DNA of 64,000 bases from CALVGQ01 sp964369385 (lineage in GTDB: Bacteria; Bacillota_I; Bacilli_A; Erysipelotrichales; Erysipelotrichaceae): positions 62,001-126,000 of the forward strand of contig CAYJEY010000004.1 of NCBI GenBank assembly GCA_964369385.1, written 5' to 3'. Positions 51,765-60,571 of the stretch are shown in pieces. Position 1 is the stretch's first letter. The number at the start of each line of letters is the position of its first letter. The notes beneath the pieces were generated by a model. That model searched no databases, was not told the origin of the DNA, and worked only from the letters and a program-made list of their open reading frames with translations. The translations under genes and the position numbers were made by a program.

Positions 51765-52067
51765 TTATTCCCCACCTTCTGTTTTCAAGAAATCAATAAT
51801 TTTTTCCATTGTAACGTCTTCATTAACACCTGTAATAAAACTTGTACCTTTAATGATTGGTACACCCTTAGCTTGTTCTTCTTTGAGTGCACCCGTTGGA
51901 ATGACCAAGATTGGATGATACAATTCAACATTTCCTGGTACCTCTGCAAACTTACATTGAATAATTTTGATTTTTAACCCTTCTTGATTTATCCGATCCG
52001 TAATTTTTTGAATCACAACAGATGACGTAATCATAGATGAACCACAGCATACAATAATTGTTTTCAT
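51765..52067 (-). CDS. PTS galactitol-family EIIB
   Basis: 100-residue EIIB. The phosphorylatable Cys8 lies in the loop IIVCCGSSMITSSVV (GatB type CG-x-x-x-x-T/S). Phosphate passes from EIIA His66 to this Cys and on to the substrate bound by EIIC. Overlaps the EIIA gene by 4 bp. Confidence 0.88.
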   Translation of the reverse strand: MKTIIVCCGSSMITSSVVIQKITDRINQEGLKIKIIQCKFAEVPGNVELYHPILVIPTGALKEEQAKGVPIIKGTSFITGVNEDVTMEKIIDFLKTEGGE

Positions 52068-52519
52068 AATATCCTCTTTTCTAATAATTTAACAATTTCT
52101 TCAGTAGATGTAGCTTGTTGTATTTGTTGCATTACTTCAGATTGAATCAATGCAATTATTTGTTGTAAGACTTCCATGTGTTTACTTTCTTCTTTTAATA
52201 TTAGATTAAACACAATTTGTACTGGAATCTTACTTTCTAAATCTTCCATGTTTCCCCACATGATCGGATGTTCTAGTTTACTCACCACAATGAGTGTATC
52301 CAATACTTTCTTTGAATTCGTATGAGGAATTGCAATATTCATGTATTTCGTAACAATGCCAGTTGGAAATTCAATTTCTCTTTCCATTAGTTCTTCTAAA
52401 TAACCACTAGTTACAATGCCATTCGCTTCTAATTTTTGGCACACATGAGTAAGTAGTTCTTCTTGACTTAATTTTTTTTCAATGATTTTAATGTACTCAT
52501 GTCGAATTAGTTTACTCAT
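52064..52519 (-). CDS. PTS EIIA-2 (galactitol/fructose type)
   Basis: 151-residue EIIA. The active His66 is in YMNIAIPHTNSKKVLDTLIV, the EIIA-2 signature, and FPTGIVTKYMN precedes it. It accepts phosphate from HPr. It overlaps both neighbours, the KDPG-type aldolase by 8 bp and EIIB by 4 bp. Confidence 0.9.
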   Translation of the reverse strand: MSKLIRHEYIKIIEKKLSQEELLTHVCQKLEANGIVTSGYLEELMEREIEFPTGIVTKYMNIAIPHTNSKKVLDTLIVVSKLEHPIMWGNMEDLESKIPVQIVFNLILKEESKHMEVLQQIIALIQSEVMQQIQQATSTEEIVKLLEKRIL

Positions 52520-53138
52520 CCCAATACTCCTTTACAACTTTAGCGATTATTGCAAGTCGTTTTTCTAACCCTTGATAATCATTTAGTTGACTTTCCTTTT
52601 GATTAAACAACGATGAACCAATACCTACATAGCTTGCACCACCCTCATAAAACTCTCGAATGTTTTCTGCACTAACTCCGCCAACTGCCATTAAAGGTAA
52701 TGGACCTAATGGAGCTTGAATACTTTTACAGTAATTCTTTCCCAGTGCGTTTGCAGGGAATACTTTTATTAAGTCTGCACCTTTACTTGCCATCTCATGA
52801 ATTTCAGTTGGTGTCATCGCTCCTGGAATAATCAACATTCCTTCTGCATGGGCGTATTTAATCATTTCATCACTTGCCAATACTGGAGATAAAGCAAACT
52901 GTGCGCCCGCTTGCGCTACAAGTTTAAGTTGATCGAAATTGATTACCGTACCAGCACCAATCTTTGTATGTTGTAATGCTAGTCCTGACAGCTCTTCAAT
53001 AATTTCTATTGCATCATTTGAGTTAAGTGTTACCTCCAGAGCAAAACATTGATATTGATCCGCTTTTTTTGCAATCTCCACACACTGATGTTTTGGAATA
53101 TTTCTTAAGATGATTGTTGCCCTTGGATATTTTTTCAT
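52512..53138 (-). CDS. KDPG/KDPGal-type aldolase
   Basis: 208-residue class I aldolase. Glu35 in FALEVTLNSNDA, GAGTVINFDQ, FALSPV, PGAMTPTEIHE, the Schiff-base Lys125 in LIKVFPANALG and LMAVGGVSAENI are all intact. Such enzymes split 2-keto-3-deoxy-6-phosphogluconate or -galactonate into pyruvate and glyceraldehyde 3-phosphate (Eda, DgoA). ATG at 53138 follows AGGAAAGG; an extended frame to 53195 has no ribosome site and is rejected. It is the first gene of the PTS operon; a keto-deoxy-phosphogalactonate substrate fits the DgoD homologue downstream. Confidence 0.9.
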   Translation of the reverse strand: MKKYPRATIILRNIPKHQCVEIAKKADQYQCFALEVTLNSNDAIEIIEELSGLALQHTKIGAGTVINFDQLKLVAQAGAQFALSPVLASDEMIKYAHAEGMLIIPGAMTPTEIHEMASKGADLIKVFPANALGKNYCKSIQAPLGPLPLMAVGGVSAENIREFYEGGASYVGIGSSLFNQKESQLNDYQGLEKRLAIIAKVVKEYWDE

Positions 53139-53186
53139 AGTGTTTTTTCCTTTCCTAATTTCACTATAACGAAACACAAGTAAAAG

Positions 53187-53231
53187 AAAAAGCACTTAAA
53201 TTGCATAAATTCATGTGCAAATTAAGTGCTA
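53187..53231 (-). terminator. Terminator between the regulator and the PTS operon
   Basis: Stem AGCACTTAA / TTAAGTGCT with an inner TTGCA / TGCAA pair and a TTTTTC tract on the minus strand. The stop codon of the EIIA-like ORF is inside its left arm. It may be a site for antitermination by the BglG-type regulator, since it separates regulator and target genes; no clear RAT sequence is seen. Confidence 0.75.
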
Positions 53232-53752
53232 GAGAATAAATAGTTAGAAAATTCATAGTATTTATCATCTACTTCATTTAATCTTTGATTAAACTCATCA
53301 TCCTCGAACATTTGATGTAATCGTTGTATTAAGGTTAAATGCGATGAGTAATCCACCAATGATACGAGCATTACTTTATTGACATACACATCTTGAATAC
53401 AAATAGGTTCTGTTAAGTGTGCAACACTTAATCCCAACCTATTTGAATGATTAATCTGAGCATGTCCTAGAAGGTATCCATTGTTATAAACCATATAAGG
53501 TCCATATTCTTCAATGTTATTCACGATTTCTTGGACATACTCCTCTTTAATATAGAAATCATTTAATAAAGGGCTCGCAACTCGCCAAATGATTTCCTTC
53601 CAATTTTGATGCCTACTCGAATCTAATTCTATGCAGTACTTTGGTAAGAAGACAAATTTATTATTTTCTTCAACTTGTTTTCGAATTGAAAACTGTTTGA
53701 GTTCCGTTGAGATAAGTTCCAATTTTTTTTGTTCAACATAAGGAGTAATCAC
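53222..53752 (-). CDS. Detached EIIA-2 domain of the BglG-type regulator
   Basis: 176 residues matching a PTS EIIA-2 domain: PLLNDFYIKEEYVQEIVNN, EYGPYMVYNNGYLLGHAQIN (phosphorylatable His97) and RLGLSVAHLTEPI. It begins at a GTG (53752) with no good ribosome site. It lies exactly in frame with the regulator upstream: the regulator's TAA stop at 53771-53773 is followed by six sense codons and then this GTG. Full-length relatives carry this domain as their C-terminus, so this is a regulator split by a single stop, not an independent enzyme. Confidence 0.8.
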   Translation of the reverse strand: MITPYVEQKKLELISTELKQFSIRKQVEENNKFVFLPKYCIELDSSRHQNWKEIIWRVASPLLNDFYIKEEYVQEIVNNIEEYGPYMVYNNGYLLGHAQINHSNRLGLSVAHLTEPICIQDVYVNKVMLVSLVDYSSHLTLIQRLHQMFEDDEFNQRLNEVDDKYYEFSNYLFSST

Positions 53753-53770
53753 TTTTATGACTTCTTCAAT

Positions 53771-55174
53771 TTATATAAAATTTTCTAATAACTCACTCTT
53801 GATTTTTGTCATTATTCTAAAACGATCATCACAAGTTAATATTGAATGAACACGAATACTATCAAGTCGTTTATCAAGTTCCATTGTTGAAACTATACAT
53901 TGATAACCACGAAAGTCGATTGAATCTTCATATTTATCCCGACATTCTACACTAATATTGTTTTGCAAGGCTTCAATTTCACTTTTTATAGCATAGACAA
54001 CACTGCTCCCTTTATCACAAATAAGTAATACCTGAATGGATTGTGTACTTTTACTTCGTTGTTTTAAATAGCCCGCTACATAAAGTGTAATAAATGCTAT
54101 CTCACTATCTGTAATCAGCGTTTTATATTTTTTTTCGACTGCTTGGCAAGCAACTCTTACTGCTTGAAAACTTGCTTCATATCTTTCTTTTACTTCTTCT
54201 ACAAGCGAATTATCGACAATAATACCATACTTAAAACGAATACTCGATTGCCCTATATGTTGGTATAATTTTTCAATTAATAGTTCATCTGTAATGTGTA
54301 TCCCTGTAATCATATGTAGACATGTAATCATTTCCTCTACCAATTCTTTAACATTTTCTAAATCACATCCATACTCACTAACCCTTGAACATGAAAGAAT
54401 ATTTGCAAAATATGCTGCCTCATTATCTGATAGGTCAGCATAAATCCCTCTAATATACTGGTATTCAATTTCATGAATTTTTTGTTCATTGTACTCATCT
54501 ATACTTAAATTATTTTTATTAACACAAAGTAGTGCAGCCAATCCAAGCAATGTATTATCGTGATAACAAAGATTAGTAGTATGTTCAAATTGTTTAAGAC
54601 TTCGATATATATTGATTGAATTAACATTGTGATAGTTTGTATTCAAAGACAAACGATTTAATAAAGGTATAAGTAAAGAGTAAAAATATAAAAACGCTCT
54701 TCTTTGGTCAATCTTATTCCCCACAACTACATAGCCTTTACTTGTAGATACAATCTTAAGTTTAAATGTTTTTATTTTCCTTCTTAATTCACATAGATCA
54801 TTCGTAATGACCGTTTTACTATAGTCTAAACTAGTTTGCAAGTCGAGGAACTTAATTTCTTTGCTTGATGAAAAGATTTCACAATAAATACGCGCTACAC
54901 GTTGTTGATGACTGAGTGTAATTTCATCTTCAACATTAATTAATGATTGAAAAAAATTAAGCTGTTCACAAGAAAATGAAATTCCTTTCTTAGATTGATT
55001 TACAACACGAGGAATTTTTTTTCGGTCTAATTCTTTATTTAATTCTTCAATAAAATAGTATACATTTCTTCTTGAGATTAGAAGTTTATGTGATAATACA
55101 TCAATATTGATTGAATCATTACATTTCATCACTTCTAGTAAGTTGAATAACTTCTCATTAAATGAGTATCGCAT
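53771..55174 (-). CDS. BglG-type PRD regulator lacking its C-terminal EIIA domain
   Basis: 467 residues. HTH domains (about 1-110; RYSFNEKLFNLLEVMKCND and LLISRRNVYYFIEELNKEL), two PTS regulation domains (about 185-295 with CYHDNTLLGLAAL, and 300-395 with DSEIAFITLYVAGYL), and an EIIB-like domain (VLLICDKGSSVVYAIKSEI) at 400-467. The protein stops at a TAA after LLENFI, where homologues of about 650 residues continue into EIIA. ATG at 55174 follows GGGAGGGACAA; an extension to 55270 is rejected. It probably activates the PTS operon in response to PTS-mediated phosphorylation. Confidence 0.85.
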   Translation of the reverse strand: MRYSFNEKLFNLLEVMKCNDSINIDVLSHKLLISRRNVYYFIEELNKELDRKKIPRVVNQSKKGISFSCEQLNFFQSLINVEDEITLSHQQRVARIYCEIFSSSKEIKFLDLQTSLDYSKTVITNDLCELRRKIKTFKLKIVSTSKGYVVVGNKIDQRRAFLYFYSLLIPLLNRLSLNTNYHNVNSINIYRSLKQFEHTTNLCYHDNTLLGLAALLCVNKNNLSIDEYNEQKIHEIEYQYIRGIYADLSDNEAAYFANILSCSRVSEYGCDLENVKELVEEMITCLHMITGIHITDELLIEKLYQHIGQSSIRFKYGIIVDNSLVEEVKERYEASFQAVRVACQAVEKKYKTLITDSEIAFITLYVAGYLKQRSKSTQSIQVLLICDKGSSVVYAIKSEIEALQNNISVECRDKYEDSIDFRGYQCIVSTMELDKRLDSIRVHSILTCDDRFRIMTKIKSELLENFI

Positions 55175-55319
55175 TTGTCCCTCCCATATATAATATTTAT
55201 ATACTTTAATATTACATATCATTAATACATATATTATATAAAGGCAACAAACTAAAGTCGAATTAGACAAATAAATGAAATTATTTTTATTAAATCAATA
55301 CAAACAATTACATCATCAT

Positions 55320-55350
55320 GAAAAAAACCAAGCTTTATATTAACTTGGTT
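55320..55350 (-). terminator. Terminator of the liv operon
   Basis: Stem AACCAAG / CTTGGTT with an 11-nt loop and seven T on the minus strand, 15 bp after the CBS-ACT gene. Confidence 0.83.
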
Positions 55351-55364
55351 TATTATTTATCATA

Positions 55365-55991
55365 TTATCGTGCCACAAACCCATTTTCTTTAAGGTTAAC
55401 GAGCATTTCTTTTTTGTCCACATTAGCTGCACGAATCACTACCTCGATTGTGTTTGGTAAGTGATGTACTGCAAGGCTTGTGATTAAACCATTTTGTGTA
55501 AAAAACAAGTTAGTAAGCTTTGCCAGAACACCTGGTTTATCTTCTTCGATTTCAATCACATAACGATCTCCATCAGCGTAGTAGCCAAGAACGTCAATGA
55601 AGGCATCAAAGATGTCATTTTGAGTAATGATTCCTTCAACTGTATTCTCTTTATCTACAACAACCAAGCATCCAATATCAGCTTTACGCATACGTACTGC
55701 TGCTTCGACAAGCAAGTCATCTGGATGTATCGCAATTACATCGCGAATCATAATTTCCTCAACATTATTTTTACTCAATAAGTAATTCAATTCATGACGA
55801 GATAAGCTCGTAGCTTTGCTTGGCATATTCTCAAGGATAACCCCTGCTGTAATCAAGCCAATCAATTTAGTTCCTTCTACTACTGGAATACGATGAAAAT
55901 CATGTTGCTCCATCATTTCATACGCACTAAGAATTGATGTATCTTTTGTAATACAAGTTGGATTTTGAGTCATTTTGTCTCTTACATACAT
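55365..55991 (-). CDS. CBS-ACT domain protein
   Basis: 208 residues: two CBS domains in tandem (1-130; RDKMTQNPTCITKDTSILSA and EIMIRDVIAIHPDDLLVEAA), which bind adenine nucleotides, followed by an ACT-like domain (RYVIEIEEDKPGVLAKLTN, about 140-208) that usually binds an amino acid. It is similar to AcuB. It lies 4 bp after livF as the last gene of the branched-chain amino acid transporter operon, so a sensor of energy and amino acid supply that adjusts transport or metabolism is a reasonable inference. Confidence 0.87.
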   Translation of the reverse strand: MYVRDKMTQNPTCITKDTSILSAYEMMEQHDFHRIPVVEGTKLIGLITAGVILENMPSKATSLSRHELNYLLSKNNVEEIMIRDVIAIHPDDLLVEAAVRMRKADIGCLVVVDKENTVEGIITQNDIFDAFIDVLGYYADGDRYVIEIEEDKPGVLAKLTNLFFTQNGLITSLAVHHLPNTIEVVIRAANVDKKEMLVNLKENGFVAR

Positions 55992-55995
55992 TGTC

Positions 55996-56700
55996 TTATC
56001 CTCCTAAATATGCTTTTTGAATTTCATCACTTGAAGCCAGTTCTTCTCCTGTTCCTGATAATACAATTTTTCCATTTTCAATGACATAAGCACGTTGGGC
56101 AATACTTAATGCCATCTTTGCATTTTGTTCAACAAGTAAAATGGTCGTCCCTTGTTGATTAATTTCTTTAATAATCGCAAAGATTTCTTTTACTAGAAGT
56201 GGTGATAATCCCATACTTGGCTCATCTAATAACAATAATTTGGGTTTAGCCATGAGTGCACGTCCCATAGCAAGCATTTGTTGTTCCCCACCACTAAGTG
56301 TTCCTGCTAGCTGTTTCTTACGCTCTAATAAGCGTGGAAACTTCTCATATACATTTTGAATATCTTGTTCAATTCCATCTTTATCATTTCTAAGGTAGGC
56401 ACCCATTAAAAGATTCTCTTGAACACTCATCTGAGGAAATATTCTTCTTCCCTCAGGAACTTGCGTTAAACCACTTGCCACAATTTTTTTAGTATCTATT
56501 TTACTAATTGTATCTCCTAAGAATATTATTTCACCTTCTGAGCATTTAATCAAGCCACTTAATGTATGAAGTAGTGTTGTTTTACCAGCACCATTGGCTC
56601 CAATCAAGGCAACAACCTCCCCTTGATTAACCTCCAGACTCACTCCTTTTAAGGCATGTACCATTCCATAATGAACATTTAAATTATTTACTTTTAACAT
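55996..56700 (-). CDS. livF: Branched-chain amino acid ABC transporter ATPase LivF
   Basis: 234-residue ATP-binding subunit. Walker A GANGAGKTT, signature LSGGEQQMLAMGRAL, Walker B LLLLDEPSMGL and the family-typical LTQVPEGRRIFPQMSV. ATG at 56700 follows GAGAGGATTAAACGT; an upstream start at 56730 overlaps livG and lacks a ribosome site. Works with LivG as an ATPase heterodimer for uptake of branched-chain amino acids. Confidence 0.94.
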   Translation of the reverse strand: MLKVNNLNVHYGMVHALKGVSLEVNQGEVVALIGANGAGKTTLLHTLSGLIKCSEGEIIFLGDTISKIDTKKIVASGLTQVPEGRRIFPQMSVQENLLMGAYLRNDKDGIEQDIQNVYEKFPRLLERKKQLAGTLSGGEQQMLAMGRALMAKPKLLLLDEPSMGLSPLLVKEIFAIIKEINQQGTTILLVEQNAKMALSIAQRAYVIENGKIVLSGTGEELASSDEIQKAYLGG

Positions 56701-56704
56701 ACGT

Positions 56705-57478
56705 TTAATCCTCTCCCAAATAAGCTTCAATTACTCGCTTATTATTTCTGATTTCATGAGGTGTACCAGTTGCAATTAAACGACCATAATCAAGGACATA
56801 AATCCGTTCACATATTTTCATAACCAAAGACATATCATGTTCAATTAAAATGATTGTCAGATTGAACTGTTTCTTGATTTGTTGAATTAAATCAGTCAAT
56901 TCATTTGTTTCTTGTGGATTCATCCCCGCTGCAGGTTCATCTAAAAATAATATTTTAGGTTGGGTTGCCAGTGCACGGGCAATTTCTAATCGGCGTTGCT
57001 CTCCATATGGTAAGTTTTTTGCCAGTAAGTCCATCTTATGATCCAATTTAATCACTTTAAGCAACTCAACTGCTTGCTCATGAATTTTACGCTCTTCGCT
57101 GTAGTAGCTTGGTAATCGTAAAAGAGTCGATACTAATCCATATTTAATGTGACGATTCATCGCAATTTTTACATTGTCCAATACCGATAACTCTTTAAAT
57201 AGGCGAATATTTTGAAATGTTCTAGCCAACCCTAGACTAGTTACAACATAAGGTTTCTTTCCACCAATACTGACCATTTGATTATCCACATTACACTCAA
57301 TTGTACCAGAACTTGGCTCATACACCCCAGTAAGTAGATTAAACAATGTTGTTTTTCCAGCACCATTTGGTCCAATTAATCCTATTAACTCTTGTGAGTG
57401 AAGTTCAAGATTTACTTCACTTACAGCTGTTAAACCACCAAAATTTTTGGTTAGATTTGTTACTTTTAATACACTCAT
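56705..57478 (-). CDS. livG: Branched-chain amino acid ABC transporter ATPase LivG
   Basis: 257 residues. Walker A GPNGAGKTT, LGLARTFQNIRLFKELSVLDN (LivG-specific block), signature-like LPYGEQRRLEIARAL, Walker B ILFLDEPAAGMNP and HDMSLVM. It overlaps livM by 4 bp, and its ribosome site lies in a palindrome at the end of livM. Confidence 0.94.
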   Translation of the reverse strand: MSVLKVTNLTKNFGGLTAVSEVNLELHSQELIGLIGPNGAGKTTLFNLLTGVYEPSSGTIECNVDNQMVSIGGKKPYVVTSLGLARTFQNIRLFKELSVLDNVKIAMNRHIKYGLVSTLLRLPSYYSEERKIHEQAVELLKVIKLDHKMDLLAKNLPYGEQRRLEIARALATQPKILFLDEPAAGMNPQETNELTDLIQQIKKQFNLTIILIEHDMSLVMKICERIYVLDYGRLIATGTPHEIRNNKRVIEAYLGED

Positions 57479-58437
57479 TGTTTCGCCTCCTTTCTTTTCT
57501 TAAGAAAAGAAAAAATCACATTAAAACTTAATTCTCTTTTTCCTAGTAATCCCGTAGGTTTAAATATCATGATAGCAACAAGCGCTAACCCATAAATAAT
57601 CGTACGGATTTGGGCAAATTGTTGCAATCCAACATTGATAAAACTAATAATAAATGAAGAAACAAAAGATCCCGTATATGATCCCATTCCACCAAATACG
57701 ACAAGAACAAGAATATCAATCGATTTATTAAATGAAAACATATCAGGTTTAATGACATAGAATGAAGCGGCATAGAGTGCTCCTGCTACACTGGCAATCA
57801 TTGCACCAATTACAAATGCTAATACTTTGTATTTTGTCGTATTGATTCCCATGGCTTCTGCTGCAATCTCATCTTCACGAATGGCAATGCAGGCGCGTCC
57901 TGCTGCACTTCGTGTAAAATTTAAAACTATGATTGCACAGATCACAACAGCAAAAAAGATAAACTGCCAATCAATCAATTTTGGCAAAATCAGGCCCGCT
58001 GCCCCGTTTGTCACTTCCATGTTTAAAATTACAATTCGAATCACTTCGCCAAATCCAAGTGTGGCAATGGCTAAGTAATCACCACGAAGTCGAAGAATTG
58101 GAAAGGCAACAAGCATAGCGACAAAACCACTAATTACCATACCCAGTGCAATTCCAAGTAATACACCTGTTAAATTTGCATGCCCCATACTTACCACAAC
58201 TCCAGTTGTGTAAGCTCCAATAATCATAAAACCAGCATGACCAAGTGAGAATTGCCCAGTAATCCCAATAATTAAATTCAGCGAGATCGCTAAAATAATA
58301 TTAATACCAATTGTCATTAAGACTGTTTGTGTAACATTGTTGATCACTCCTGTACTTACTAATAAAGAGATGATGGTATAACTTAAAATAATTGTCGCAC
58401 CCCAACAATAGTTGGCTTTGTTCAATAAATTTTTCAT
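57475..58437 (-). CDS. livM: Branched-chain amino acid ABC transporter permease LivM
   Basis: 320-residue permease with about nine to ten helices. NLIIGITGQFSLGHAGFMIIGAYT (in part GQFSLGHAGFM), LRLRGDYLAIATLGFGEVIR and FKPTGLLGKRE are the LivM signature blocks. It starts 2 bp after livH and overlaps livG. Pairs with LivH to form the membrane channel. Confidence 0.94.
   Translation of the reverse strand: MKNLLNKANYCWGATIILSYTIISLLVSTGVINNVTQTVLMTIGINIILAISLNLIIGITGQFSLGHAGFMIIGAYTTGVVVSMGHANLTGVLLGIALGMVISGFVAMLVAFPILRLRGDYLAIATLGFGEVIRIVILNMEVTNGAAGLILPKLIDWQFIFFAVVICAIIVLNFTRSAAGRACIAIREDEIAAEAMGINTTKYKVLAFVIGAMIASVAGALYAASFYVIKPDMFSFNKSIDILVLVVFGGMGSYTGSFVSSFIISFINVGLQQFAQIRTIIYGLALVAIMIFKPTGLLGKRELSFNVIFSFLKKRKEAKQ
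57491..57512. repeat. Perfect 22-bp palindrome at the livM/livG junction
   Basis: TTTCTTTTCTT followed by AAGAAAAGAAA. It codes for the last residues of LivM and overlaps the AAAGGAGG ribosome site of livG, so a hairpin could hide it and set the LivM:LivG ratio. Confidence 0.5.
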
Positions 58438-58439
58438 AT

Positions 58440-59318
58440 TTACACCTTCTCCTTCGTATTCTTACCAAGTAATCCAGCAGGCTTCACGATGAGCACAACA
58501 ATCAAAATCAAGTACACAACCGCATCACGATAAAGTGATGATCCATATCCTGAGACAAGTGTTTCTACAGTTCCAATAAAGAATCCACCAAACATTGCCC
58601 CAGGAATTATACCAATTCCACCAAATACTGCTGCAATAAAGGCTTTAAGACCTGGAATCATTCCCATTAGAGGATTGATTGAATTATAGTATATCCCTAC
58701 AAGTACTCCTGCAGCCCCAGCAAGTGCACTCCCAATTGCAAATGTATAAGAAATAGTGCGATCAACATCAATTCCCATAAGTCTTGCTGCATCGGCATCC
58801 GCACTTACTGCACGCATTGCACGTCCTACTTTTGTGCGATGGACAATAAATTGCAACAACAACATCAATACAATTGTAATCACAAATATAATAATCTGTT
58901 GCGAAGAAATGCGCACACCACCTACAATGAAGATTTCATTAGCTAAAACTTCTGGATAAGTTTTAACACCTGTTCCCATTACATTTTGTGTTGTTGCCTG
59001 CAAGAAGTAACTGACTCCAATTGCTGTAATCAGTGCAGCGATACGCGTTGCTTTGCGTAGTGGCTTATAGGCAATGCGTTCAATCACAACACCTATAATG
59101 GCACAGGCAACCATGACTAAAATCAACGTAGGTAAAAAACTCAACCCCAATGAAGTTGTAGCGATAAAGCCAATAAATGCTCCTAACATATAAATCTCAC
59201 CATGTGCGAAATTTATTAATTTAATAATTCCATAAACCATCGTATATCCTAAGGCAATCAATGCATAAATACTTCCTAGTGATAATCCATTGATGATTTG
59301 TTGTAAAAATTCAACCAT
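58440..59318 (-). CDS. livH: Branched-chain amino acid ABC transporter permease LivH
   Basis: 292-residue permease with about eight helices. NGLSLGSIYALIALGYTMVYG, LINFAHGEIYMLGAF and AVFGGIGIIPGAMFGGFFIG are diagnostic for LivH. It follows livK after a 66-bp gap holding a strong hairpin, and is the first of the coupled livHMGF block. Confidence 0.95.
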   Translation of the reverse strand: MVEFLQQIINGLSLGSIYALIALGYTMVYGIIKLINFAHGEIYMLGAFIGFIATTSLGLSFLPTLILVMVACAIIGVVIERIAYKPLRKATRIAALITAIGVSYFLQATTQNVMGTGVKTYPEVLANEIFIVGGVRISSQQIIIFVITIVLMLLLQFIVHRTKVGRAMRAVSADADAARLMGIDVDRTISYTFAIGSALAGAAGVLVGIYYNSINPLMGMIPGLKAFIAAVFGGIGIIPGAMFGGFFIGTVETLVSGYGSSLYRDAVVYLILIVVLIVKPAGLLGKNTKEKV

Positions 59319-59340
59319 ACTTCTACCCCCTTAAACGCGC

Positions 59341-59368
59341 AAATAGGAGAACATCAGTTCTCCTATTT
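59341..59368 (-). promoter_or_regulatory. Strong hairpin between livK and livH (no T tract)
   Basis: Perfect 12-bp stem (AAATAGGAGAAC / GTTCTCCTATTT, 4-nt loop). On the minus strand it is followed by GCGCG, not T, so it is better seen as an mRNA-stabilising or processing hairpin that allows more binding protein than permease. Confidence 0.6.
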
Positions 59369-59384
59369 CTACTCTAACTTTTAA

Positions 59385-60557
59385 TTATTCTACTGTAGGA
59401 CTTACTGATACAGCGTCAGATTGTACACCGTCCACAAGTTCTACCACTAATACTGATTTTACTGGTGTATGTGTCTCATCAAATGAGAATGTTCCTGTAA
59501 CACCTTCAAAATTAATATTGTCCATTGCTGCTTTAACAGCTTCAGGATCTGTTGATCCTGCTTCTTCCACAGCTTGAATTAATAAGTTTGTCGCATCATA
59601 AGCTAAAGCTGAGAACATATTAGGATCTTCATTGTATTCTGCTTTATATGCATCAATAAATGCTTGTAACTCAGGACTAGCTCCTACTGTTGTATAAGCC
59701 GTCGTGAAGTATACATCATTTAATGCATCAGCAGTAGCTAAGTTCACAAGTTCAGTTGAATCAAATCCATCAGGTCCTAGAACTGGTTGGTTTAAACCAA
59801 GAGCACGAGCTTGTTTAATGATAAGTCCTGCTTCATTGTAATAACCTGGTACATACATTACATCAAATTCAGTTCCTGATAATTTAGTCAGTACAGATGA
59901 GAACTCTGTATCTCCTGCAATATAGCTTTCATTAGAGACAACACTTCCACCTAATGATTCGAAATGAGTTTGGAATGATTCACTTAATCCTTTTGCATAA
60001 TCTGTTTCTGAATCTGAGTAAACAACTGCAGTTCTTGCTCCTAAAGTATCATATGCATATTGAGCCATTGCAGCTCCTTGATATGAATCTTCAAAGCATA
60101 CGCGGTACACATAGTCATATACACTTCCTGTTGTATCTAAAGTTTGATTATTTGCTGTTGCAGATGGTGAAACAACAAATACATTTGCATCATTAAAAAT
60201 TTGATATGTAGCAGCACTTGCACCAGATGTTGCAGGACCTACTACACCTACTACACCATCACTTACTAATTGATTCGCAAGAATTACTGCTTCTGATGTA
60301 TCTGATTTATTATCATATACTACACCTTCATATTTTGTAGAACCTGCTGCTTCATTTGCTTGTTGAATCGCAAGCTCAGAACCTTTAAGTTCTGCTTTAC
60401 CATAATCTGCTACTTCACCTGATAATTCATAATGAAGACCGATTTTAGTTGAACCCTCACCCGAAGTGCTTCCCTGCTCTGATTCCTCACTTGTAGATGA
60501 GCATGCTGCTAAAGAAGCAACTAATAAACCCACTACTAATAATTTCAATGCTTTCAT
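59385..60557 (-). CDS. livK: Branched-chain amino acid substrate-binding lipoprotein LivK
   Basis: 390-residue lipoprotein. Signal peptide with lipobox SLAAC (Cys near residue 20), then a Ser/Gly/Glu-rich linker and the Leu/Ile/Val-binding (type I periplasmic binding) fold: GLHYELSGEVADYGKAELKG, GVVGPATSGASAAT and VYVPGYYNEAGLIIKQ are its usual landmarks. ATG at 60557 follows GGGAGGATATGAA; the upstream extension to 60608 is rejected. First gene of the liv operon; preceded by a good promoter and a symmetric site. Confidence 0.94.
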   Translation of the reverse strand: MKALKLLVVGLLVASLAACSSTSEESEQGSTSGEGSTKIGLHYELSGEVADYGKAELKGSELAIQQANEAAGSTKYEGVVYDNKSDTSEAVILANQLVSDGVVGVVGPATSGASAATYQIFNDANVFVVSPSATANNQTLDTTGSVYDYVYRVCFEDSYQGAAMAQYAYDTLGARTAVVYSDSETDYAKGLSESFQTHFESLGGSVVSNESYIAGDTEFSSVLTKLSGTEFDVMYVPGYYNEAGLIIKQARALGLNQPVLGPDGFDSTELVNLATADALNDVYFTTAYTTVGASPELQAFIDAYKAEYNEDPNMFSALAYDATNLLIQAVEEAGSTDPEAVKAAMDNINFEGVTGTFSFDETHTPVKSVLVVELVDGVQSDAVSVSPTVE

Positions 60558-60571
60558 TTCATATCCTCCCG

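Noticed and set aside
53187..53231. BglG-type RAT antiterminator site
   Set aside because: The hairpin is a convincing terminator, but no overlapping RAT-like sequence was seen, so direct antitermination is only possible, not supported.
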